DNA from: Hirudo medicinalis
Taxonomy: Eukaryota; Annelida; Clitellata; Hirudinida; Hirudinidae
Reading direction: 5' to 3'
NCBI GenBank assembly: GCA_011800805.1
Contig: MPNW01000646.1
Coordinates: forward strand, 16,871-53,452
DNA: 36,582 bases
Within the stretch, counting starts at the first letter, position 1. Each line of letters starts with the position of its first letter. The notes below the pieces were generated by a model that made no database searches, had not been told where the DNA came from, and saw only the letters and a program-made list of their open reading frames with translations. The position numbers and the translations under genes were made by a program. This document shows positions 22,286 through 36,582 of the stretch, in pieces.

Positions 22286-23681
22286 GAGCCAAACTTGGAC
22301 GAAACACAAAGCTGAGAAGCACTGAATAGGTAATTACATCACACAAGAACCGAGCTGCCTGTTGTACACAGAAGCCTGCTTGCCCCCAGCTGTTGTGTGC
22401 CTATCGTACTGAATACTTATAAGCATTCGGTAAACAATTAATTGTTATTTATGCAACAGGTATTATTCCACATTTTTGTCGACTAAAATTTAATATAATT
22501 ACTTAATTGGCTACTTGGTTTGTGATAGGTTTGATCTATCTTGTTTGCGTACATATAAGTAATAGTTACATGTGCTTTACAGACAAGCAACGTTAACCCT
22601 CCAAACATTTATCATACAAAGTCAAAAAACAAATAAATATTTGCATTGTTGTTATTCAAATTTTATTTGTGTCGCTCAGGCTGACTTAAGACTGATTGAC
22701 GGCAAACCTGATTTATCCAGATCAAGCTGGGCATTGCAGGAACAATGGCGACTCTAATCATCATTGTCTATCGACGGAAAGTTTGCCGAGGTGTCACCAA
22801 ACATTCACAAAAGCCAACTTTTATCATTAAATTTTTTAATTTTATACAATGGCTTTATTTCTCTGATGATTTAAGCGTTACTTTTAATAGTTTTTATAGT
22901 TACACACAAGTCTTGGTAAAACAATCTTTAAATTCAAACTCATCGAACGATTACTAACATCGTGATGCTAGCAAAACTGACTCATTTAAATACGAGAATC
23001 GAATGCAAGAAACTGAAACAACCTTCAATCTGAACTTTAAAGGCGAAGTCAGCTGTTGCGAAATTCAATAAAAACGGTTTAAGTAAAATTATCTCTGGTT
23101 CTGAGAATCGGGGCCTAGTATTCCAGGCAAGTTTCTCAGCGCTCCTTTCGCTCGACTCCAGCAGGGTATTATTATTATTTTATTACATTATTATGAGGAT
23201 CGGTGCAACCAGTTCCAGTGCTAAGTTGGGCATATCATCCACAAAATTAGAATAACAGATTGGTTCTTCGGCCAATAAAATGAAAAAGTTTATTTTAATA
23301 ATGCATAGAATAAAAACATACTTTGAGAAACAGTATAATCAAAAAGAATGAAAACAAAATCATCTCAAATCAACCCTAACGAATTCCAATTCAAGGCAAT
23401 TCAATAACTCCATGAAAGTACAGGGACGGATTCATTCAGAAACTTAATTCAAGTACAGATAGCTCTTGACCAGAAGTAGTTCAATTATCTGACTACAGCA
23501 CAATTCACAGGACAGCTAATTATGGACCGCTATCATCATCTGGTCGTAGAATAAAAACTGGCGAGAAAATGGAACGGATTCGTTTCAGTGGAAAGTAAGA
23601 CTCAATTGAATAATATGAATAATAAGCAAAGAAATAAAAGCAGTGCAAGGACGCGCTCAAAACTAAAACGCACATCCCTAG
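22286..23681. other. Intergenic, no confident gene
   Basis: AT-rich unique sequence with few triplet repeats. Short open frames on both strands lack supporting splice sites or composition. A stretch at about 23570-23596 (ATG at 23570, donor-like GTAAGA) could be a first exon but is out of phase with the exon candidates downstream. Confidence 0.5.
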
Positions 23682-24307
23682 GCAGACGACAAACTGAATA
23701 AATATTTCGACAGACGAAGGCAGGCGGGCAGCGGGCGTATCGCGAAGTCGAGGACATGGCGGGTTGGAGATAATCGAATTAATATGAAATCCAATTTTCG
23801 ACAATGATCTCGCGAACGAAGAACTGGTGAAGTCGCGATGAAGAATGGTTTTTAATGAAATTCTCGACCCGCTGAAAGCGTTAATTCACTCAAGCAATGC
23901 AGTCATCAAAGTGTGGGTAATATTATACTCATGTACAGGACGAACAAAAAGTCCCAGTTAAAAAAGTAAGTGATTTGCCACCTGAAGCTAGCGACGGCAA
24001 AGCGACAAATTCGAATTATTTAGACGCATGCACCGATGTCCTGACACCATCACTCCGCATTAGAATTCGTTTCAGTAAAACATGAAAACTATCTAACTAA
24101 GGCTCACAATCAAGAAGAAAAATATAGAAACGATTGATTAATTTTTTGCAGAAACAACTCGAAAAAGAAATTGACGTAGCCATGATCAGAACGGATTCGT
24201 CCCGAGACGATGCCGCGGAAACATCGCGGACCGACGTCCGGAAGAGCGTTCATAAAAACGGCAAAAAACGCTCGGCAACGACCCGTTCGAGGACGGTTTC
24301 AAGGTAG
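23682..24307 (+). CDS. Candidate three-exon 3' end of an unknown charged protein
   Basis: Three splice-bounded open blocks, all in phase 0: 23682-23762, 23939-23965 (27 nt; acceptor TGTACAG, donor GTAAGT) and 24152-24307 (acceptor TTTTTTGCAG, ending in TAG). The joined product is highly charged, with KLNKYFDRRRQ, then KQLEKEIDVAMIRTDSSRDD and a basic Ser/Thr/Arg tail. No start exon, family or + strand poly(A) signal was found, and it sits just 3' of the aPKC gene on the other strand. It could be chance open sequence inside a long aPKC 3' UTR. Confidence 0.3.
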
Positions 24308-24355
24308 CGGTACACTGGACGATGAATAATATTTTGATGGTGAACTTCTACAGAG

Positions 24356-24361
24356 TTTATT
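24356..24361 (-). terminator. aPKC polyadenylation signal
   Basis: Plus-strand TTTATT reads AATAAA on the minus strand, 46-51 nt downstream of the aPKC TGA (24407-24409). Another TTTATT at about 23289-23294 could end a longer 3' UTR. Confidence 0.5.
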
Positions 24362-24406
24362 GAAATTATCTCATTTTGCTGGATGAAAATGCCATGCATG
24401 CAAGAC

Positions 24407-31223
<6,817 letters not shown>

Positions 31224-32169
31224 GTTCTGTACGATGGTCAAGACGGGCTAAACAACAATAGGCTCAATCGAGTTGCTTTCCGGCGACTACCGATTAGCGA
31301 TGTGCCAAGATTTCAGAATTTAATTCCTCTAGAATTTTAATTATTTTGCCCGAACAGGCAGACGGCAAGCAATTCCGAAATCTGAAAAAGTTAAATGAAA
31401 ACTATTGAATATTATCGTCCTCGGTTGGTCCCGTGATAGTACAGGTACCAGTTGATTTGGCACTTAACAAAGTTTCTTCTTAAGTTGTATAACTTCGACT
31501 ATCTCGCTTTAGGACGATTTAGATTTGCATCTATTATTGGGACAATAATTTATGTTCTATTTTGCTTTTAAAAATAACAAATGTTTTAAAATTCATTAAG
31601 ATTTTTGGAATTGTCGTTGAGGAACAGAGAAATGCAGGCAAAACTATGCAACGATTATTTACCTTATTTACCTTATTGTGTATTTAAAATTAGCGAAATT
31701 ATTTTAAATAAGCTGATTTTAATAATTTCGATTTGTAATTTTAGAGACGCAGTTGACTTCATATTGATCGATAGACTGAATCCAAATGAAATTCCACTAA
31801 ACCGAATCCTCCCTTGTGTCTTGTTGGATTCGAAGTGTGTGAAACAAATCCCAGAACATCTCCTAGGATATTCAGACAGCAATTTGACATTAATTCCCAA
31901 CCCCAACAACAGCTTAATAAAAAAAATAATTCAAAAAGATAAAAAAATATAAACGTAAAACATGCAAAGCAGCGCAATATTCGTTGCGATGGCTGCGCCA
32001 TCTAAAGGCAAATAAAAGATGAGTCAGACAGCTTCGGGTCATTCCTTGCCGTCACACTCGTCTGCGATCGTCCCGGGTCTTATCTGCGTGTTTGACAGAC
32101 CTCGTCTGAAATCTCTTAGGCACTGAACTTGTCAAGTTATAGTTGGTTATTTAAGCTAAATAAGTTAAT
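31224..32169. other. Divergent intergenic region between aPKC and the next gene
   Basis: It must hold the promoters of two divergent genes, unless aPKC has distant 5' exons. It is AT-rich and unique. A 115-codon open frame (31605-31952) has an AT-driven composition and no splice or homology support. A CTCF-like GCGCCATCTAAAGGCA lies at 31995-32010. TTATAGTTGG and TATTTAAG just before 32170 are weak TATA candidates. Confidence 0.5.
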
Positions 32170-32984
32170 ATGATTTTATTCTTTGACGGCCGGCTCAGAA
32201 TTCTGGGCTCCTTTCTCTTGTTTTTTGCCCTGTCGACTCGATTCTCCGAGAGCGTCGAAGGTAAATTTTGTTTACGTTCGATCGATAAGTTTTCTTGCTT
32301 GTTTTTTTTGTTTCTGTCATGGCTGCCCGTGATTCAATTTTTAATTAAATAATTTCAAGCAGTTAAAGAATAATTTTTAGTTGCTTGTTTGCTTCTGTAA
32401 ATTCGTTTTTAAATTGCAGACGTCAAGTCGAGAGGGTTCGTCCTCAAGGGTTTCATCAACTCGGAGTCAAAGAAAGGAGAAGAAGTTGAACTCCAGACGT
32501 CGATTGGATCCGTTTACGGGATGAGAGTCTTCAGGGGGAAGAATGGCAGCGGTACTAATTTTGAAAATACTTTTTCTTATTTGTTATTTTGCATTTTTCG
32601 TGTTTTTATGTTTTTTTTTGTTCCCACAAAAGTTAGAAATAAAAGGAGATTTTAACAAAAACAACAACACGACCAATTTTACACGACGTTAATTTCTCAA
32701 CTCCAAAGTTTCCTTCCTAATGTAAAACAAAACAAAACAAAAACCTTCAAGCGTCACCCTTGACGTGAAATTTTAAAGTGTTCTTCCAAAAATTCTTCCT
32801 CGACAGTTGACGTCTGCGGCTACACAGTCTACGAGGACGGGGCTTCCCAGTTCAAGGTCATTGACGTGAAGAAGGACACCGGGGAGGCCACCCTGGTCCT
32901 GTCGAGGGATCTGAATGCCAAGGTGAAGAACTTTTCCATAGAAATTGCCCCTCACACCTGCTCCACTGGAAGACATCTTGACAG
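32170..32984 (+). CDS. Secreted/membrane protein with cadherin-like (calsyntenin-like?) segment, 5' part
   Basis: Three in-phase exons: 32170-32260, 32420-32551 and 32807-32984, with donors GTAAAT, GTACTA and GTGAGT. Exon 1 starts with ATG and encodes a signal peptide (LGSFLLFFALSTRF). Exon 3 reads VDVCGYTVYEDGASQFKVID, then KKDTGEATLVLSRDLN and FSIEIAPHTCSTG. The D-x-TGE-x-x-L-x-x-x-x-x-L and F-x-I pattern is that of a cadherin repeat. The CG(Y/F) before it and the Cys after it recall the first cadherin domain of calsyntenins (ICGF... TGEGLI... FTIQAYDC). I am fairly sure of the gene, unsure of the family. It continues past 32984 and the following exons were not found. Confidence 0.6.
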
Positions 32985-33079
32985 GTGAGTGCAGACGAGG
33001 ATTGAAGTGCGTTGGAGTGGAACTTGGAGTGGCGGTGTAGGGTTGCAATTAATATTCCCGGATGGTAATTATGATGTGA

Positions 33080-33080
<1 letters not shown>

Positions 33081-33127
<47 letters not shown>

Positions 33128-33254
33128 TATAATAGTAGTATTAAAAATAATAATTTAAAAAAATAACAACAACAACAATAGCAACGATAAGAATAATAAC
33201 AATAACAACAACAACAACAACAACAATAATAATAACAATAATAACAATAATAAC

Positions 33255-33288
<34 letters not shown>

Positions 33289-33290
33289 TC
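33081..33290. repeat. AAT/AAC triplet repeat
   Basis: A long AAT run is followed by mixed AAC and AAT blocks, about 100 bp after the third exon of the cadherin-like gene. Confidence 0.9.
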
Positions 33291-33639
33291 AATTAGTTAT
33301 CAACAACATCGAAGCATATAGTTGAAGACGATTCTTAAATGAATTGTTGCAAATCTCCATTGAGGATAACATCGAGAAGGACATAAATACGTCAGAAAAT
33401 AATCATCATCAAAACGAAAGTGGAAAAACTTTTTCCACTTCCAGTGAACATCTTGTGAATGTCTTTCATCCGTACACAAGAAGGGTGTTACATGGCAGAG
33501 TGCAGTGAATGGCATCAAGAATGTGACTTGATTATTTTTTTGTAGACACGTTTTGACATTCGCTTATAAATGATATATTATAATGCGATGTCGCGCAAAT
33601 TGATTCAACATTAAATTCTTATTCGTCTTCTTATTATTT

Positions 33640-33687
33640 TATTATTATCATCATCATCGTCGTCGTCGTCGTCGTCATCATCGTAAG

Positions 33688-33718
<31 letters not shown>

Positions 33719-33762
33719 GTCGTCGTCGTCGTCGTCGTTGTTGTTGTTGTTATTGTTATTAC
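33640..33762. repeat. ATC/GTC/GTT triplet repeat
   Basis: ATCATC and GTCGTC blocks occur twice, separated by TAAGC, and end in GTT/ATT. Confidence 0.9.
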
Positions 33763-33821
33763 GCTTATTATATAATTAAGGTGTATAATTAACGTCGTCA
33801 TCGCCTCAACACGTAAGCTTG

Positions 33822-33879
33822 CAACAACAACAACAGCAACAACAACAACAGCAACAACAGCAACAACAACAACAACAGC

Positions 33880-33913
<34 letters not shown>

Positions 33914-33915
33914 GA
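33822..33915. repeat. CAA/CAG triplet repeat
   Basis: About 30 triplets, mostly CAA with CAG at intervals. One + frame would be poly-Gln, but no start or splice site makes it coding. Confidence 0.85.
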
Positions 33916-34157
33916 CAAAAAGTTGCATTTTTCATCAGCTCAGACAAGCTTCCTTCGGCTCCTCAAAATAAATGGCTTCTAATTCGGCATCATTTTCAAA
34001 TGATGAACGACCTTGTTTCTCCTCCTGTAATTGGTCCTCTGCAGGGTGTTGTTGCAGAAAAACATCCAATCAGATGCCGGGGGAATTTTTATTCAAAACA
34101 TTCCCCTCTTCTCGTTGGCAGCATAAATTGCGCGAACGTCGGTGAAGTCTGCTGTCC

Positions 34158-34250
34158 GTGTGTGCTCCAAGCTATCACATCCGTGTGCTCCAAACTATCA
34201 CGTCCGTGTGCTCCAAGCTATCACGTCCGTGTGCTCCAATCTATCACGTC
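34158..34250. repeat. 23-bp minisatellite, four copies
   Basis: Four near-perfect copies of GTGTGCTCCAAGCTATCACG followed by TCC. The register of three frames gives repeated peptide artefacts. Confidence 0.9.
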
Positions 34251-34307
34251 CGTGCTGTGCGTGTTCGAAGGCGAGTGTGCGCGCGTGTGTGCGTGACGTT
34301 TCCAGAG

Positions 34308-34321
34308 GTCGTCATGGCGAC
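34308..34321. promoter_or_regulatory. RFX X-box-like motif
   Basis: GTCGTCATGGCGAC, identical to the 14-mer at 29828-29841. Motif match only. Confidence 0.35.
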
Positions 34322-34469
34322 GGCTGGGTCCCTAATTGCAAGACTCGTGTTATTTTTCCTCCTTCCTTCGAGAGACACACTTCCTCCTCTCCGAGTGACA
34401 TCTTCTGGATGGATGAATGTCCGATACATAAGACAGGAAGCGAGAGCCCGTGGTGGCCGGCTGCATGGA

Positions 34470-34600
34470 TTGAAATGGTGGGTGGACGGATGTATGGGTG
34501 GATGGATGGATGGGTGAGTGGGTGGGTGGATGGATGGGTGGATTGATGAGTGAGTGAGTGGATGGATGGATGGATGGGTGAGTGGATGGATAGAGGAGGG
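34470..34600. repeat. TGGA/TGAG minisatellite
   Basis: GGATGGATGGGTGAGTGGGT-type units, similar in kind to the array at 8949-9132. Confidence 0.9.
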
Positions 34601-34823
34601 GAGGCAGATGGGACCTTTGTATCATTTGATGTTGTTTACGACCGCAGTTTGCCCGCCGTGTCCCGGCTTCAGATGGATTTTCGTCTGCAAACTCCTCTGA
34701 AAAGATTTCTTTCTTTCCTTCTCCTGATTTCGTTCAATCCATCCAACGCGTTTATTTGGGGTTTTTTTTGGGGGGGGATTGAGTCGATTTAGACCAACTG
34801 GTGAACATTGTGATGGATACGAA

Positions 34824-35055
34824 GATGAAGGTGATGACGACGTCGACGACGATGGTTGTGATGATGATGACGGTGATGATGATGATGATGATGACAGTGA
34901 TGATGATGATGACGCCGACGACGACGGTGATGATGATGACGGTGATGATGATGATGATGATGATGATGCCTATGTTGAAGATGATGACGGCGACGCCGAC
35001 GACGATGATGACGGTGATGACGATGATGATGACGACGACGACGATGATGATGATC
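34824..35055. repeat. GAT/GAC triplet repeat
   Basis: About 230 bp of GAT and GAC triplets with scattered variants give poly-Asp, poly-Met and poly-His artefact frames. Confidence 0.9.
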
Positions 35056-35140
35056 CGAGTTCCTCCTAGAAGAGATGATGCAAATCGACTTAATGGATAA
35101 TTCGAAAAAATTAAGCACCGAGAGGGAAATTCCGACTCAC

Positions 35141-35225
35141 CATTAGGCGTTGCCATGGTTACTAATTGGCGCCAATGCTCCTCGTTCGTCTGCTCGGAAC
35201 TGAATCGCTGTTCGAAAATGAAACA
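35141..35225 (-). CDS. Candidate minus-strand exon, unknown protein
   Basis: 85 nt, with acceptor AATGTTCCAG and donor GTGAGT. It reads CFIFEQRFSSEQTNEEHW, then RQLVTMATPN plus one base. An internal ATG has strong context (ACCATGG) and is embedded in an X-box motif, so it could instead be a first exon with a five-codon coding start. No neighbouring exons were found. The open frame could be chance, since 28 codons is short. Confidence 0.3.
35149..35162. promoter_or_regulatory. RFX X-box motif
   Basis: GTTGCCATGGTTAC matches GTNRCC-N2-RGYAAC at all positions except the second-last half-site bases (GTTAC for GCAAC or GTAAC). A near-identical ATTGCCATGGTTAC is at 35519-35532, 370 bp away. Confidence 0.4.
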
Positions 35226-35242
35226 CTGGAACATTGAAGCCG

Positions 35243-35415
35243 AAGTTTGATGATGATGATGATGGTGGTGGCGGTGGTGATGATGATGATGATGATGGTG
35301 GCGGCGGTGGCGGTGATGATGATGATGATGATGATGATGATGACGACGACGATGATGATGATGATGACGACGACGACGACGATGATGATGATGATGATGA
35401 CGACGACGACGACGT
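35243..35415. repeat. GAT/GGT/GAC triplet repeat
   Basis: GAT, GGC/GGT and GAC blocks about 170 bp long, directly upstream (on the minus strand) of the 35141-35225 exon candidate. Confidence 0.9.
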
Positions 35416-35862
35416 CGATGGCGGCTGCAATTCAATTCGATGAGCAATTGTTTCGCTTGCAGCTTGCATCTGTCACATGCGTGTCCTAGTCATCTAAGCT
35501 GTTACTCAAACTTAAACAATTGCCATGGTTACCAGTAACCAATCAAACAACCAAGCACCTGTCCCATCCAAGCCGTCAACCAATGAATCAATCAACGTGT
35601 GGATTAGCCGCAATTGACCTCACGTCTTCACCTCAGTTGGATCCAGGTAACCTATCGTGACCTGTGAATTTGACTCATTCAAATCCTATTGCCAACACTT
35701 CTGATGATTACAAGAGCTTTGATTGTAACCGGTGATTGAAAATAAACGGTTGATCTCGTCGTTTGAGAGTAGCTCGTGAGGTCACTGGTTGAAGCGGCTT
35801 CAACCGGATGTGGTTCAACCGATCAATTACCTCAACAACACCAACAACAGAAGTTGCTTTAG

Positions 35863-35935
35863 AAACAACAACAATAACAACAACAACAACAACAAAAACA
35901 CCATTCACTTCAACAACAACAACAACAACAACACA
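35863..35935. repeat. AAC triplet repeat
   Basis: AAC runs with a break around 35897-35915 precede a possible acceptor. Confidence 0.85.
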
Positions 35936-35940
35936 AGACT

Positions 35941-36018
35941 TCGACCCACTGTTTGCGGATGACACCACCTTTGTCAACCCAGCCCGGCTATTAAAAACTC
36001 AGTCTCTCAGGCAGTAGG
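35941..36018 (+). CDS. Weak terminal-exon candidate
   Basis: After the AAC repeat and an AAG that could be an acceptor (near 35937), the frame reads FDPLFADDTTFVNPARLL, then KTQSLRQ and a TAG. The composition suits a cytoplasmic tail. If it belongs to the cadherin-like gene, many exons would lie in between and have not been found. No poly(A) signal is seen close by. Confidence 0.2.
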
Positions 36019-36216
36019 ATATTTATAACTCATTGTTTTGGTTATAATTAGCATCCTCATCCTCTTCAGTTACAAAGACTTAACTCTTCGTCACTAGTGA
36101 GAGACTTACAATGTAATGTTTACTTTGTAAAGACTGTAAACTTCGTGGACTTTGTAAAAAGAGCCTTCATACGATCTCTTCATCCTTTCATTTTAACTAT
36201 CTTTCCATCCGCATGG

Positions 36217-36415
36217 AAATGATGATGATGATGATGATGGTGATGGTGATGGTGATGATTACGTTGAACATGCAATAATGTACAATTTTGGTACAGTTAC
36301 GACGATGATAATCATGGTAATGATGGTTATGATGCTGATGACGATGACGATGATGATGACGATGCTGATGACGATGATGATGACAATGATGATGACAATG
36401 ATGATGACTACGACC
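36217..36415. repeat. GAT-type triplet repeat
   Basis: Two GAT-rich blocks are separated by about 60 bp of unique sequence. Confidence 0.85.
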
Positions 36416-36459
36416 AGCGTTTTGGAACGTATAAGAAAAATTTTGTGTTAATATTATCA

Positions 36460-36497
36460 TTAATATTAATGATATTATTGATATTATTGTTGTTATT

Positions 36498-36553
<56 letters not shown>

Positions 36554-36554
36554 C
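36460..36554. repeat. ATT/GTT triplet repeat
   Basis: About 17 GTT units preceded by ATT-rich sequence at the end of the window. Confidence 0.9.
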
Positions 36555-36582
36555 GAGAAAATGTACTAATTAATTACCATTA

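Larger units (their letters stand above)
32985..35140. other. Repeat-rich intron or intergenic stretch
   Basis: AAT/AAC, ATC/GTC and AAC/AGC microsatellites, a 23-bp minisatellite, a TGGA array and a GAT/GAC array. No supported exon of the preceding + strand gene was found here. Confidence 0.6.
35226..36582. other. Repeat-rich end of the window
   Basis: GAT/GAC, AAC, GAT and GTT repeats surround about 500 bp of unique sequence (35420-35860), which holds the second X-box-like motif at 35519-35532. One weak terminal-exon candidate is listed separately. No gene can be confirmed. Confidence 0.5.

Noticed and set aside
31605..31952. 115-codon open frame in the divergent intergenic region
   Set aside because: AT-driven composition (Ile/Leu/Asn/Lys), no splice sites, no recognisable motif.
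33822..33915. Poly-glutamine coding exon
   Set aside because: A CAA/CAG run with no splice-bounded or ATG-initiated frame around it; similar AAC-type repeats occur throughout the introns.
34055..34130. Continuation exon of the cadherin-like gene after TCCTCTGCAG
   Set aside because: The phase fits and about 25 codons are open, but there is no good donor before the stop and the residues do not resemble a cadherin repeat.

Overview
The window is animal nuclear DNA, most likely from an invertebrate bilaterian. Every recognisable gene is split by many introns with GT-AG borders, the proteins are animal-specific (a Piezo channel and an atypical protein kinase C), and the introns are packed with trinucleotide microsatellites (AAT/ATT, AAC/GTT, GAT/ATC) and short minisatellites. 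Most of the long open frames made of one or two residue types are these repeats read through, not genes. I cannot name the phylum.

Layout. Positions 722-20865 (+ strand) carry the last 36 coding exons of one Piezo mechanosensitive channel gene. The 5' part (about 290 residues by comparison with vertebrate Piezo1) lies outside the window. All 36 exons join in phase and give 2091 residues ending in the conserved Piezo C-terminus. The 3.1 kb intron at 14791-17845 holds a sequencing/assembly N, repeats and a possible antisense terminal exon of another gene (17099-17203). At 21775-22175 (- strand) there is a compact two-exon gene for a 68-residue protein with a signal peptide, one membrane segment and a short basic tail, with a TATA box upstream. 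A weakly supported three-exon + strand unit lies at 23682-24307. Positions 24407-31223 (- strand) hold a complete atypical PKC gene: PB1 domain, pseudosubstrate, C1 zinc finger, hinge, kinase and C-tail. It contains two in-tandem, equal-length, equal-phase exons that both encode the kinase activation loop, so this looks like a mutually exclusive exon pair. From 32170 (+ strand) the first three coding exons of a secreted or membrane protein with a cadherin-like, possibly calsyntenin-like, segment are visible. The rest, to 36582, is mostly repeat-rich intron or intergenic DNA with one or two exon candidates.

How the parts relate. Piezo (a force-gated cation channel) and aPKC (a polarity kinase of the Par complex) are independent genes pointing towards each other with the 68-residue gene between them. 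I see no sign of an operon, mobile element, virus or horizontally acquired island. The main points of interest are the alternative activation-loop exons of aPKC with a decayed third copy, a 63-nt stop-free intron in Piezo, a tandem array of SOX-like motifs, several RFX X-box motifs and the small membrane-protein gene.
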